Source of the DNA: Humidesulfovibrio mexicanus
GTDB taxonomy: Bacteria; Desulfobacterota; Desulfovibrionia; Desulfovibrionales; Desulfovibrionaceae
Reading direction: 5' to 3'
Length of the DNA stretch: 64,000 nucleotides
Assembly: GCF_900188225.1 (NCBI RefSeq)
Contig: NZ_FZOC01000001.1
Location: forward strand, 620,596-684,595
Shown: positions 35,924 through 44,427 of the stretch, in pieces
Layout of the letters: each line of letters starts with the position of its first letter
How positions within the stretch are numbered: the first letter of the stretch is position 1
Notes under the pieces: model-generated
The model's database searches: none
Told to the model about the DNA's origin: nothing
What the model saw: the letters and a program-made list of their open reading frames with translations, nothing else
Program-made: the position numbers and the translations under genes

Positions 35924-36799
35924 ATGCAGACAACACCCCGCCCGTTCCGGGCCTGTCCAGTCGGGCTGGCCCTGGCCGCGCTGCTGGTCCTGGCAGTTGT
36001 TTGCCCGGCCCAGGCACAAGAGCCGGCCCAGGCCGCGCCGGAGGCGTTGTCGGCCGACCGCGCCATCGCCACAGCGCCCGTGCGGCATGTGCTGGTCAAG
36101 GCCATGGGCCAGGGCGCCACCCCCAAGGAGGCCGAAGCCCAGGCGGTGCGCAACGCGCGCGCCCTGGCCGCCGAACGGCTCAAGGCCCTTGGCGGCGAAA
36201 ACGCCCTGTTCCCCGGCGAGGCCTTCCAGCGCATCGTGAGCCTGCGGCACTTCCCGGCCATGGGCTTCAGCCCGGCTCGGGCGGTGCTGCTGCTTGAACT
36301 GCGCCTGCGCGGCCAGGCCGAGCCTACACCCTCTGACGCGAAGCTTCTGACGCTCCGCGCCACGGTTCAGGATGCGGAACTCAACCTGATGGCCGACCGT
36401 CCCTGCGAAGCAGCCGTCCTGCACCTGCCCGCCGGTGCAGACGAGCCCGAATTCCTTCCAGGCGGCACGCAGGTTCTGCGCTTGACGCCTGGACGCTCCG
36501 CATCGGTGGCCCTGCCGCACGGCGCCCATGACGTTGTTGCGCTTGGCTGCACAGGGGGCCTGGCCCTCCCGGCCGATCCGGCCACGGTCAACGAAGCGCT
36601 GACAAAGGCCCGCGCGGGCAGGCCCCGCCCGGCCCAGCTGGAAGGAGTGGTCTCCGACTGCGTGGAGTTGCGGCTCGATCTTGGCGCGACGCGGCAACGC
36701 TCCATGCGCCTCAAGGGGCCGGACACGCCCGTCAACATGACCGGCGCGGCCGGACGCGACGCCGGACTTCCCGATCCCCCGGCCGCGACAGCGCCCTGA
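35924..36799 (+). CDS. Exported protein of unknown function
   Basis: A 291-residue protein with a Sec signal (hydrophobic residues about 13-28, likely cleavage after AQAQ). A helical repeat-like section follows (GATPKEAEAQAVRNARALAAERLKAL), reminiscent of LPP20/SIMPL-type domains, then a beta-rich part and a Pro/Ala-rich tail. AGGAGG precedes ATG 35924. It ends 5 bases before the CHASE2 cyclase gene, so it may deliver or sense the signal for that cyclase. This link is inference. Confidence 0.72.
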   Translation: MQTTPRPFRACPVGLALAALLVLAVVCPAQAQEPAQAAPEALSADRAIATAPVRHVLVKAMGQGATPKEAEAQAVRNARALAAERLKALGGENALFPGEAFQRIVSLRHFPAMGFSPARAVLLLELRLRGQAEPTPSDAKLLTLRATVQDAELNLMADRPCEAAVLHLPAGADEPEFLPGGTQVLRLTPGRSASVALPHGAHDVVALGCTGGLALPADPATVNEALTKARAGRPRPAQLEGVVSDCVELRLDLGATRQRSMRLKGPDTPVNMTGAAGRDAGLPDPPAATAP

Positions 36800-36804
36800 C
36801 GGCC

Positions 36805-38760
36805 ATGCCCGCGCTCTTGCCCCCACTGCCGCCGCCCGCACGCGGCCTGCTGGTCGCAGGACTGGCGGTGGCCCTGCTGAGCCTCACCTTCGCCCTTGCT
36901 CCGCAGCCCTTCGAGCGGCTGGAACTGGCGGCCTCCGACCTGCGGCTCCGCCTTGCGCCGCGACCCCAGCCCAGCCCGGATGTTGTGCTGCTCACCATCG
37001 ACGACGCCACCCTGGGCGCATACGGCGGCTGGCCCCTGCCCAGAGCGGTCCATGCGCGGGTGATCGACACCCTCACCCGCTGCGGGGTCTCGCTGGTGGC
37101 CTTCGACATCGTGTTCCGGGGCGCGGCTTCCGGAGAATCCGGCCCGGCCGAGGACACGGCCCTTGAGGAAGCCATCCGCCGCAATGGGCGCGTGCTGCTG
37201 CCTGTGGGGGTGGCTCTTGTGCGCGAGACGGAAGTGGTGCGGCTGTCACCGGAACCGGACGACCTGCCGCTGTTGCCGTCGCTCATCGCACCCGGCGACC
37301 TGCGCGTTCAGAAACTGCTCCAGACCGAGCAAACGGTGCTGCCTGCGGCGCGTTTTTCCCGCCACGCCTTGGGGCTTGGGCACATCGCCGCCACCCCGGA
37401 CGCGGACGGCGCGTACCGCCGGATGCCGCTGCTTGTCGGATACCATGGCCAGGTTCTGCCCGCCCTTGCCCTGCGCCTTGCGGCCAGCCACCTCAAGGCC
37501 TCCATCGAACCGCACCAGGGCCGGGTGGACCTTGTGCGCGAAGGACTGCGTCTGCCGATCCCCACGGACGCTTCTGGAGTGCTGGCGGTCAACTTCGCGG
37601 CCCCATGGGGGCGAGGATTCTGGCATCTCTCCTACGCCGAAACGCTTGATGCCGCCGGAGACCCCGCGCGCATGGCCTTCCTGCGGCAAGGGCTTGAGGG
37701 CAAGGCCGTGCTGGTGGGGCTGGCCGCCTCCGGCACCACGGACATCAAGGCCACGGCGCTCTCACGGGCCGACCCGCTGGTCACCCTGCACGCCAATCTG
37801 GCGAGCCAGATCCTGACCCGCGCCAGCCTTCCGGCCACGCCTCCCTGGGCCGGAGCGGTGATGGGAGCCGTGTTCCTTGCCGCCGCCGCCCTGCTCTATC
37901 TGCGCCTGCCGCTGCGGCTGTTCCTGCCCTCCGGGATTCTCCTCGCCCTGCTCTGCCCGGCCGCCAACATGGCCCTGTACGCAGCCACGGGCCTCGCGCC
38001 TGGACTTGTGGCACCAAGCCTCGCCGTGACCACGGGCGTACTGGCCCTGCTGGCGGACGCCCTGGCCCGCACCGCGCGCGACACCGCCCGCCAGCGCCGC
38101 ATCCTGGAGGCCTACTTCTCCCCCAGCATCGCCCGGCAAATCCTGGACTCCGGCGAGGACATCATGCAGGGCAGAAGCGTGGACCTCACCATACTCTTTG
38201 CGGACATCGCGGGCTTCACCGCCATGAGCGACCGCATGGATCCCGCCGAGGTACAGCGGTTCCTGGGCGAATACTTCGAGGAAATGACGGCCTGCGTGTT
38301 CCGGAACCAGGGAGCCGTGGACAAGTACATGGGCGACGGCCTCATGGCCTTTTTCGGCTATCCGGAAACGGACACTGCGGATTCGCTGGAAAACGCCAGA
38401 CTTTCGGCCGTGAACGGAGTGCGCGCGGCGGTGGAGATGCAGGCCGCCGTATCCCGCCTGAACCTCCGCTGGCGTGAGCAGGGCAGGCAGGCCGTGGCGG
38501 TGCGCATCGGGGTCAACACCGGCCACGCCATCGTGGGCGACATGGGCAGCGCCAGCCGCCGCGAGTTCACTGTGCTCGGGCGCAACGTCAACATGGCGCA
38601 ACGGCTGGAAGGGGCGGCGTCTCCGGGCGACGTGCTCTTGAGCGCCCGCACGGCCGCGCTGGTCCGAAGCCAATTCCGGCTGCGCGAACCCATCGCCCTA
38701 CGGCTCAAGGGGTTCGACAAGGAGATGGAAGCCCGGCCCGTGGAGCTGCCCGAGGTCTAG
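36805..38760 (+). CDS. CHASE2-domain class III adenylate/guanylate cyclase
   Basis: A 651-residue membrane receptor-cyclase. One N-terminal span (about 12-32) leads to an extracytoplasmic CHASE2 domain (DVVLLTIDDATLGAYGGWPLPR through about residue 330). Three spans follow (about 345-415), then a class III catalytic domain. The metal-binding Asp residues are 467 (LFADIAGFT) and 511 (KYMGDG), and the transition-state region is LGRNVNMAQRLE. All key catalytic residues appear intact. The Lys in KYMGD suggests ATP, but the substrate is not certain. It converges with the CbiA-like gene, sharing CTAG. Confidence 0.92.
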   Translation: MPALLPPLPPPARGLLVAGLAVALLSLTFALAPQPFERLELAASDLRLRLAPRPQPSPDVVLLTIDDATLGAYGGWPLPRAVHARVIDTLTRCGVSLVAFDIVFRGAASGESGPAEDTALEEAIRRNGRVLLPVGVALVRETEVVRLSPEPDDLPLLPSLIAPGDLRVQKLLQTEQTVLPAARFSRHALGLGHIAATPDADGAYRRMPLLVGYHGQVLPALALRLAASHLKASIEPHQGRVDLVREGLRLPIPTDASGVLAVNFAAPWGRGFWHLSYAETLDAAGDPARMAFLRQGLEGKAVLVGLAASGTTDIKATALSRADPLVTLHANLASQILTRASLPATPPWAGAVMGAVFLAAAALLYLRLPLRLFLPSGILLALLCPAANMALYAATGLAPGLVAPSLAVTTGVLALLADALARTARDTARQRRILEAYFSPSIARQILDSGEDIMQGRSVDLTILFADIAGFTAMSDRMDPAEVQRFLGEYFEEMTACVFRNQGAVDKYMGDGLMAFFGYPETDTADSLENARLSAVNGVRAAVEMQAAVSRLNLRWREQGRQAVAVRIGVNTGHAIVGDMGSASRREFTVLGRNVNMAQRLEGAASPGDVLLSARTAALVRSQFRLREPIALRLKGFDKEMEARPVELPEV

Positions 38761-40169
38761 CCGGGCGTTGCCCCGTGCCCGGAGCGGAAACGCAGGGCCG
38801 CGCGCACGAAGGCCGGAGCCCAATGCGGCGCGCCCAGCGCGTGGATGTGCGTGTACGAAGCAAAGACATTGCCCGCGAGCAGACCATCCCGGCCGGACAG
38901 CATTCCATGCCCGCGCAGCATCCGCAACGCCAAGGGCGGCAGACTGGAGCCAGCATCGGTTTCAGTGCAGGCAGAATAATGGAATTCATGCCCGCTGAGG
39001 CGCAGGCCAAGCGGATGGAACGGGTTGTCGGCCTCCACCAGGGCCTCCACATAGCCGAGGCCCTGCGGCTTGGCGCACAGGCGGGTCGAAAGCGGGAACA
39101 CGCCCGCCAAATCGTGCCGAGCGTCGTCCAGTTGCACCGCGCGGCACAGGTACATGAACCCGCCGCACTCTGCGTACATGGGCAGCCCGTGCTCCGCCAA
39201 CGCGCGCACATGGCTGCGAATGCCCACGTTCGCCGAAAGGGCCGCGGCCTGGGTCTCTGGAAATCCACCGCCCAGATACAGCCCATGCAGCTCCGGCCAG
39301 GGCTCGTCCGAAAGCAGGCTCACGCGGCGCAGCTCGGCCCCGGCGCGCGCAAGCGCCTCAAGATTCTCCGGGTAATAGAACCACAGGGCCGCATCGTGAA
39401 CATAGCCGATGACCGGCGCCTGCTCCGGCGTGCACACCCGTTCCGGCCAGGGGACCAGAGCGGTCGGCGCAAGGGGCGCCGCAGCCCGCGCGGTATCGAG
39501 CACGCGATCCAGCTTGACGCAGCGCTCCACCACATCGGCGATGGCGTCCAGCGCCGCCTCGCGCGCGCCGTGCTCCTGGTCGGACACAAGCCCCATGTGC
39601 CGCTCCGGAATGGGATTTGCGGTCATTTTGGGCAGGCAGCCAAGCACGGGAACCCCGGCCAGTTCCTCAATGCAACGGGTCAGGATGGCGCGGTGCCGCT
39701 CCCCGGCCGTGCGATTCAGAATGACTCCGGCGAGGGCGAGCCCTGGCTCAAAGGCCTTGCACCCGGCCACAATGGCTGCGGCGGTGCGCGTCATCTTGGT
39801 GGCGTCCAGCACAAGAATCACCGGTGCGGAGAGCTGCCGCGCCAGTTCAGCTGTGGAGCAGGTGCCCTCAACGTCCTTGCCGTCAAACAGCCCGCGATTG
39901 CCCTCGATGACGGAAATGTCCGCCGTACGGGCGCGCTCGGCGAACAGCGCAGCCACCACCTGGCGGTCAAGCAGGAAGGGATCGAGGTTGCAGGCGGGGC
40001 GACGGGAGGCGTGGAACAGCCATGCCGCGTCGATGTAGTCCGGTCCCTTTTTGAAGGGCTGGACCGCGAGTCCCTGGCGCGCAAGGGCGCGGCACAGGCC
40101 TATGGAAACAAAAGTTTTACCCGAGCCGCCGGACAGGCCGGCCAGAACGATGCGGGGTGGGTTCTGCAT
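38757..40169 (-). CDS. Cobyrinate a,c-diamide synthase-like glutamine amidotransferase (CbiA/DsrN type)
   Basis: A 470-residue two-domain amidase. An N-terminal dethiobiotin-synthetase-like ATPase (AGLSGGSGKTFVSIGL, then KKGPDYIDAAWL) is joined to a GATase-3 domain with YLGGGFPE and the catalytic Cys in MYAECGGFMYLC. The family amidates cobyrinate. In sulfur oxidisers the homologue DsrN amidates siroheme, and the place directly behind dsrABD favours that role here. ATG 40169 lies beyond the dsr terminator; the frame is open further upstream only through that hairpin. Confidence 0.9.
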   Translation of the reverse strand: MQNPPRIVLAGLSGGSGKTFVSIGLCRALARQGLAVQPFKKGPDYIDAAWLFHASRRPACNLDPFLLDRQVVAALFAERARTADISVIEGNRGLFDGKDVEGTCSTAELARQLSAPVILVLDATKMTRTAAAIVAGCKAFEPGLALAGVILNRTAGERHRAILTRCIEELAGVPVLGCLPKMTANPIPERHMGLVSDQEHGAREAALDAIADVVERCVKLDRVLDTARAAAPLAPTALVPWPERVCTPEQAPVIGYVHDAALWFYYPENLEALARAGAELRRVSLLSDEPWPELHGLYLGGGFPETQAAALSANVGIRSHVRALAEHGLPMYAECGGFMYLCRAVQLDDARHDLAGVFPLSTRLCAKPQGLGYVEALVEADNPFHPLGLRLSGHEFHYSACTETDAGSSLPPLALRMLRGHGMLSGRDGLLAGNVFASYTHIHALGAPHWAPAFVRAALRFRSGHGATPG

Positions 40170-40195
40170 GGCGTTGGGCTCGCGTTCGGAAACGA

Positions 40196-40223
40196 GAAAA
40201 GCCTTGCCCGTCCGGGCAAGGCC
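40196..40223 (-). terminator. Terminator of dsrABD
   Basis: On the minus strand GCCTTGCCC pairs with GGGCAAGGC (40201-40222), followed by TTTTC. It separates dsrD from the CbiA/DsrN-like gene, allowing reduced read-through. Confidence 0.8.
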
Positions 40224-40253
40224 CTCTCGTAACAAGCGGTGGGAGCGAAAGGT

Positions 40254-40496
40254 CTAGTCCTCGCCATCGGCGTGCTTGCCGGCGCCGGACAGGCCGTACA
40301 TGGTGGTGCTGCCGGAAGACCAGAACACCAGAATCTCCTCGTTGACCATCTGGGTGAGGATCTTCTTCACATCGCGACCCTTCTCATCCGGGAACAGGCC
40401 GGTGAAGTCGTTGAAGTAGAACTTGCTCTTGCTCTTGGCCTTGGAATTGATGAATTCAATGATCTTGGCTTTCGCCTCTTCATACACAAGCGCCAT
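40254..40496 (-). CDS. dsrD: Dissimilatory sulfite reductase D (DsrD)
   Basis: An 80-residue winged-helix protein found with dsrAB in sulfate reducers. DsrD has been reported to stimulate DsrAB activity and not to bind DNA as first supposed. Sequence: KIIEFINSKAKSKSKFYFNDF, then KKILTQMVNEEILVFWSSGSTTMYGL, typical of the family. It lies 69 bases after dsrB and just before the terminator. Confidence 0.95.
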   Translation of the reverse strand: MALVYEEAKAKIIEFINSKAKSKSKFYFNDFTGLFPDEKGRDVKKILTQMVNEEILVFWSSGSTTMYGLSGAGKHADGED

Positions 40497-40565
40497 GGTG
40501 TTGCCCCTTTGTTGAGTGAGGGGCGCGGAGAGAATCCCCGCGCCCCGTATATCTCAAGCGCTAAA

Positions 40566-41711
40566 TTAGAACTTGAACTGGGTGGTCTGGCGCCAGGTGT
40601 AGTACGCCGGATCACGGAAGTCGTCGATCAGGTGGGCGGAGAACTCCAGATCGCACTTCTCGAAGAAGCGCTCCCAACCGATGCGGTTGGCCCAGTCGCC
40701 CAGGCGCTCGTACTTGCGGGCATCGGCGGCGTAGGCGTCCAGGATCTTCTTGATGACCTTGGTCATGGTCGGCCAGCGGGGCGGCTCGTTGGGGATGAAG
40801 GGCACCACGACCTTGGAGAAGGAGGGCTTGGTCATGCGGTTGCTGATCTTGCCGCCGACCATGAGGGCGATGCCGTCACCGTCCTTGTCGGCCAGGGGCA
40901 TGGCCGGGCACATGGTGTAGCAGTTGCCGCAGAACATGCAACGCTCGTTCTTCACGGCAACGGTGTTCACCTGCTTGCCCTGGTACTCGATTTTGGTGGG
41001 ACGGATTGCGCCGGTCGGGCAGGCGGCCACGGCCAGGGGCACTTCGCACACGTTGTCGAGGTTCTCGTGGTCGATGATCGGGGGCTTGCGGTGAATGCCC
41101 AGGATGGCGATGTCGGAGCAGTGCACCGCGCCGCACATGTTCAGGCAGCACGCCATGGAGATGCGCACAGGGGCGGGCAGGCGCATGTTCTGGAACTCCT
41201 CGAACACCACGTCCATGGTGGCCTTCACGGTACCAGAGGCGTCGGTGGCGGGGGTGTGGCAGTGGACCCAACCCTGCGTGTGCACGATGTTGGTGACGCC
41301 GGCGCCGGTGCCGCCGACGGGGAACTTGTGCGAGCCGCCCGCGAACTTCATGCCGTTCAGCTCGGCCTTGAGGGCCTTGGCGGCCTCAAGGGTTTCGACC
41401 ATGAACTCGATGTTGTTGCGGGTGGTGAAGCGCAGGTGACCGCCGCAGTACTTGTCGGCGATGTCGCAGATCTCGCGGATGTGGGTCACGGACATGAGGC
41501 GCGCGCCACCGCAACGGATGGTGAACACCTTGTCGCCGGAGAGGGCGACGTGCATCAAGAGGCCCGGCTCCAGGATCTCATGGTAGTCCCAGTTGCCCTT
41601 GTTCTTGGCGATGATCGGGGGCAGGAACTTGGTGAAGTGCTGGGGACCGATGTCCGTGATGCGGTTCTGCATCGGTTTTTCGGGATTGTATCCGGAAGAA
41701 ATGAAGGCCAT
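40566..41711 (-). CDS. dsrB: Dissimilatory sulfite reductase beta subunit
   Basis: A 381-residue subunit of the siroheme/[4Fe-4S] enzyme that reduces sulfite in energy metabolism. It has the ferredoxin-like N- and C-terminal sulfite-reductase lobes, the cofactor cysteines in [13 protein letters not shown], and an inserted [4Fe-4S] ferredoxin domain ([18 protein letters not shown], with CPTGAI before it). The C-terminal [12 protein letters not shown] is typical. It starts 20 bases after dsrA. Confidence 0.97.
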   Translation of the reverse strand: MAFISSGYNPEKPMQNRITDIGPQHFTKFLPPIIAKNKGNWDYHEILEPGLLMHVALSGDKVFTIRCGGARLMSVTHIREICDIADKYCGGHLRFTTRNNIEFMVETLEAAKALKAELNGMKFAGGSHKFPVGGTGAGVTNIVHTQGWVHCHTPATDASGTVKATMDVVFEEFQNMRLPAPVRISMACCLNMCGAVHCSDIAILGIHRKPPIIDHENLDNVCEVPLAVAACPTGAIRPTKIEYQGKQVNTVAVKNERCMFCGNCYTMCPAMPLADKDGDGIALMVGGKISNRMTKPSFSKVVVPFIPNEPPRWPTMTKVIKKILDAYAADARKYERLGDWANRIGWERFFEKCDLEFSAHLIDDFRDPAYYTWRQTTQFKF

Positions 41712-41731
41712 GTTATGCGTCCTCCTTCAGG

Positions 41732-43045
41732 TTAGCGCTGGTGCTTGGAGCGGTAATCGGCGATCTCACGCTGCCAGCCGCCCTTCACGTCATCTTCCTT
41801 CCAGAAAATGTACGGATTGTGGCGGGGCTCCCTCACGTGGCGGGGATCGGCGGTCAAGCCGGTCACTTCCAGGAGCTTGGCGAAGCCGAGGCGCTTCAGG
41901 GTCTCGCCGATACGCTCGCGGTTCTTGCCTTCTTCCATCCACCAATCCCAGGTGGCTTCGATGAACTCCTTGATCTCGTCGTAGGGTTCCTCGACCTTGA
42001 TGAAGGGGATGGTGAGCGAGCCCATCTGCGGGCCGTCGAGGATCGGGGCCTTGGCGCCGACCAGGATGGAGCAGCCGCGATCGTTGCCGATCTTGAGCGC
42101 GCGGGGCATGACGCAGATGCAGTGCATGCAGCGCACGCATTCCTTGTTGTTGATCTCCAGCTTGCCGTTTTCGTAACGGATGCACTGGCTCGGGCAGCGC
42201 TCGACGACTTCCTTCTGGATGTCGAACTTGCCCCAGTCGCGGCCGGCGTAGGCGCCGGCGTTGGGGGCCAGCTCGCCGCCGACGTAGGCGGCCACGGCCT
42301 TCTGGTCAACGCGGATCTCGTCGCGCCAGGTGCCGATGAAGCTCATGTCGGAGCGGGCGATGGAGGCCACGCAGCCCAGCGAGCAGCCGTCGAACTTGAA
42401 CTTGAACTTGTAGGGGAAGGCGGGGCGGTGCAGCTCGTCCTGATACTGCTGGGTCAGCTGGTAGCACAGCTCCTGGGTGTCGTAGCAGGCGTACTCGCAG
42501 CGGGACTCGCCCAGGCAGCAGGCCGGGGTGCGCAGGTTGGAGCCCGAGCCGCCCAGGTCGTTGTTCATGTTGTGGGTCAGTTCGAAGAAGATTTCCTCGA
42601 GCTGCGGGGTGCTGGTGCCGATGAGCACGATGTCGCCGGTGGCGCCGTGCATGTTGGTCAGGCCGGAACCGCGCAGCTCCCAAAGGTCGCACAGCTGACG
42701 GAGGAACTCGGTCTTGTAGAACATGCCGGAGGGCTGGGCCACGCGAACGGTGTGGAAGTGGGCCACGCCGGGATACTTCTCGGGCTGGTCGCAGTAACGG
42801 CCGATGACGCCGCCGCCGTAGCCGAACACGCCCACGATGCCGCCGTGCTTCCAGTGGGTTTCGCCGTCCACATAGGAAAGCTCGAGCAGACCAAGCAGGT
42901 CGTCCGGGCACTCGGCGGGAATCTGGTACTCGACGCCCTTGGGATTCGCATACCGATGCTCGATCTCCTGCTTAATGTCGGACACAAAGCTGGGCCACGG
43001 GCCGCTTTCCAGCTGGTCCAACAAGGGGGTTTTGTGTTTCGCCAT
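41732..43045 (-). CDS. dsrA: Dissimilatory sulfite reductase alpha subunit
   Basis: A 437-residue catalytic subunit. The siroheme-[4Fe-4S] ligands follow the C-X5-C...C-X3-C scheme: CLGESRC near residue 177 and CSLGC near residue 222. A ferredoxin insert (CPSQCIRY, then CVRCMHCICVMP) supplies a second cluster. GGAGG precedes ATG 43045. The transcript begins about 170 bases upstream at a TTGACA promoter. Confidence 0.97.
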   Translation of the reverse strand: MAKHKTPLLDQLESGPWPSFVSDIKQEIEHRYANPKGVEYQIPAECPDDLLGLLELSYVDGETHWKHGGIVGVFGYGGGVIGRYCDQPEKYPGVAHFHTVRVAQPSGMFYKTEFLRQLCDLWELRGSGLTNMHGATGDIVLIGTSTPQLEEIFFELTHNMNNDLGGSGSNLRTPACCLGESRCEYACYDTQELCYQLTQQYQDELHRPAFPYKFKFKFDGCSLGCVASIARSDMSFIGTWRDEIRVDQKAVAAYVGGELAPNAGAYAGRDWGKFDIQKEVVERCPSQCIRYENGKLEINNKECVRCMHCICVMPRALKIGNDRGCSILVGAKAPILDGPQMGSLTIPFIKVEEPYDEIKEFIEATWDWWMEEGKNRERIGETLKRLGFAKLLEVTGLTADPRHVREPRHNPYIFWKEDDVKGGWQREIADYRSKHQR

Positions 43046-43221
43046 TCCCTTAACCTCCGTTGTTTGAAGTAAGATGTTGCCACACTCCTGAAACTACCCG
43101 GCATGCGCCCGCTGGCGCGCGGGGCCGTCGCCGGATGTCTTTCCTCCATCAGGCGAGGCGCTTGTGAATCGGCTCACACGGGCAGGGCCAGTGCCACCAA
43201 TTCCAGCGCATGATTCCTCAT

Positions 43222-43251
43222 CTGTTACGGAAAATCCACCGTCTCTGTCAA
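43222..43251 (-). promoter_or_regulatory. Sigma-70 promoter of dsrABD
   Basis: Minus strand TTGACA (43246-43251, perfect), 18 bases, TAACAG (43222-43227). Confidence 0.55.
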
Positions 43252-43254
43252 CAT

Positions 43255-43266
43255 AAATCCGGATTT
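43255..43266. promoter_or_regulatory. AAATCCGGATTT palindrome upstream of the dsrABD -35 box
   Basis: A perfect 12-base palindrome centred about 45 bases before the predicted start. That is the usual position for an activator or a CRP/FNR-like regulator. Confidence 0.5.
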
Positions 43267-43432
43267 GAATGGCTTCTCATGCGTCTTTGCGCACAAGCCG
43301 CCCCAAGAGAGCCCCGGTTGATTTCCGCTGCGGGCCGGGGTAAGCAGGCTTGCCCGGAGGTCCGGGCAAAAGGCGTATGCCAGCCTGCCCGTAACCACTA
43401 GCGCAAACCAGGCTTGCCAGGCAATCACTATC

Positions 43433-44167
43433 TTGACTCGCACCACCGACTCCTCCACCGGCTGCAGGCGCTGCGGCGCGTGCTGCGCCGAGGGCGGCCC
43501 CGGCCTCCACGGCGAAGACGCCGCGCTCTTCCTCGGACAGGACGCGCTGCCGCTCTCCATGCTGGTGGCCTACCGCCGCGGCGAGCCCATGCGGGACCAG
43601 ATCAAGGGAATCATCGCCCCCCTGACGCGCGAGATGCTCAAGATCAAGAGCGCTTCGGGCTCGCGGGCCTGCCTGTTCTACGACGGCAGAAGCCGCTCCT
43701 GCGGGCTGTACGACCGCCGCCCGGCCGAATGCCGCGCCCTGCTTTGCCTGGACACCAGCGCCCTGGCGGCCATGTACGATGCGGACCGGCTTACCCGCGC
43801 GGACCTGCTGCCCACGGGCCACCCGCTGCGCGATGTGCTGGCCGAGCACGACGCCCTGACGCCGCCAACGCGCATCGCCACGCTGGCCGAGGCCTTCCGC
43901 GCCGGGGGCGCCGCCGGGCAGGACGCCTTAGAGGAGCTTACCCGCATGGTCCTGGCGGACAGGGCCTTCCGCAACGCCCTCGCAAGCCGCGCCGGCATCG
44001 ACGCCGAGTATCACGACTTCTTCCTCGGCCGGGACATGGCGGCGCTGCTGGCCGCGCACGGGCTCGCCCTGCGCGACGACGCGGGCACCGGCTTCCGCAT
44101 CCAGACCGACCCGCTGTGGCGCGCACAAGGCGCAGCGGGCACCCCCATACCACGGAGACGCATATGA
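43433..44167 (+). CDS. YkgJ-type cysteine-cluster protein
   Basis: A 244-residue protein starting at a TTG, with CRRCGACC at residues 11-18 and a distal C...C cluster (RACLFYDGRSRSCGLYDRRPAECRALLC). This is the CxxCxCC/YkgJ pattern thought to bind zinc or an iron-sulfur cluster. No better start is in frame, and the ribosome site is poor, so the true N-terminus is uncertain. The stop overlaps the next gene as ATGA (44164-44167), indicating coupling. Confidence 0.75.
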   Translation: MTRTTDSSTGCRRCGACCAEGGPGLHGEDAALFLGQDALPLSMLVAYRRGEPMRDQIKGIIAPLTREMLKIKSASGSRACLFYDGRSRSCGLYDRRPAECRALLCLDTSALAAMYDADRLTRADLLPTGHPLRDVLAEHDALTPPTRIATLAEAFRAGGAAGQDALEELTRMVLADRAFRNALASRAGIDAEYHDFFLGRDMAALLAAHGLALRDDAGTGFRIQTDPLWRAQGAAGTPIPRRRI

Positions 44168-44421
44168 AAGACGAGCTTGGCGTTTACTATTATCCCGCCC
44201 CCCAGCACCCGGAGGCGCGCATGTACGTGCGCAAATACGCCGGGCGCGTAGAGTTCCGCATGTGGCACCGCGACGACACGACCGTGTGGGACAAGCACCA
44301 GTGGCTGCCCTACGCGGTCATCGAGCAGGCCGCCGCCATGTTCAAGGCCAGCGGCAAGGAAACCGATCCCGCCAGCCTCTACGACATCAGCGTGGCGGAA
44401 CGCCTGCTCATGGAGGAATAG
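44164..44421 (+). CDS. Small conserved-looking protein of unknown function
   Basis: An 85-residue soluble protein rich in aromatic residues (VYYYPAPQHPEARMYVRKYAGRVEFRMWHRDD, then VWDKHQWLPYAVIEQAAAMFK). It has a beta-rich first half and a helical end. No cysteine, no signal peptide. It is translationally coupled to the Cys-cluster gene and 6 bases ahead of the antiporter gene. I do not recognise it. Confidence 0.72.
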   Translation: MKDELGVYYYPAPQHPEARMYVRKYAGRVEFRMWHRDDTTVWDKHQWLPYAVIEQAAAMFKASGKETDPASLYDISVAERLLMEE

Positions 44422-44427
44422 AACGCC

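Larger units (their letters stand above)
43046..43432. other. Divergent control region between dsrA and the Cys-cluster gene
   Basis: No gene is supported. It contains the dsrA promoter (43222-43251), an upstream palindrome (43255-43266) and a 9-bp inverted repeat TTGCCCGGA-gg-TCCGGGCAA (43350-43369). The last resembles the stem of the dsr terminator at 40201-40222. Confidence 0.6.
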
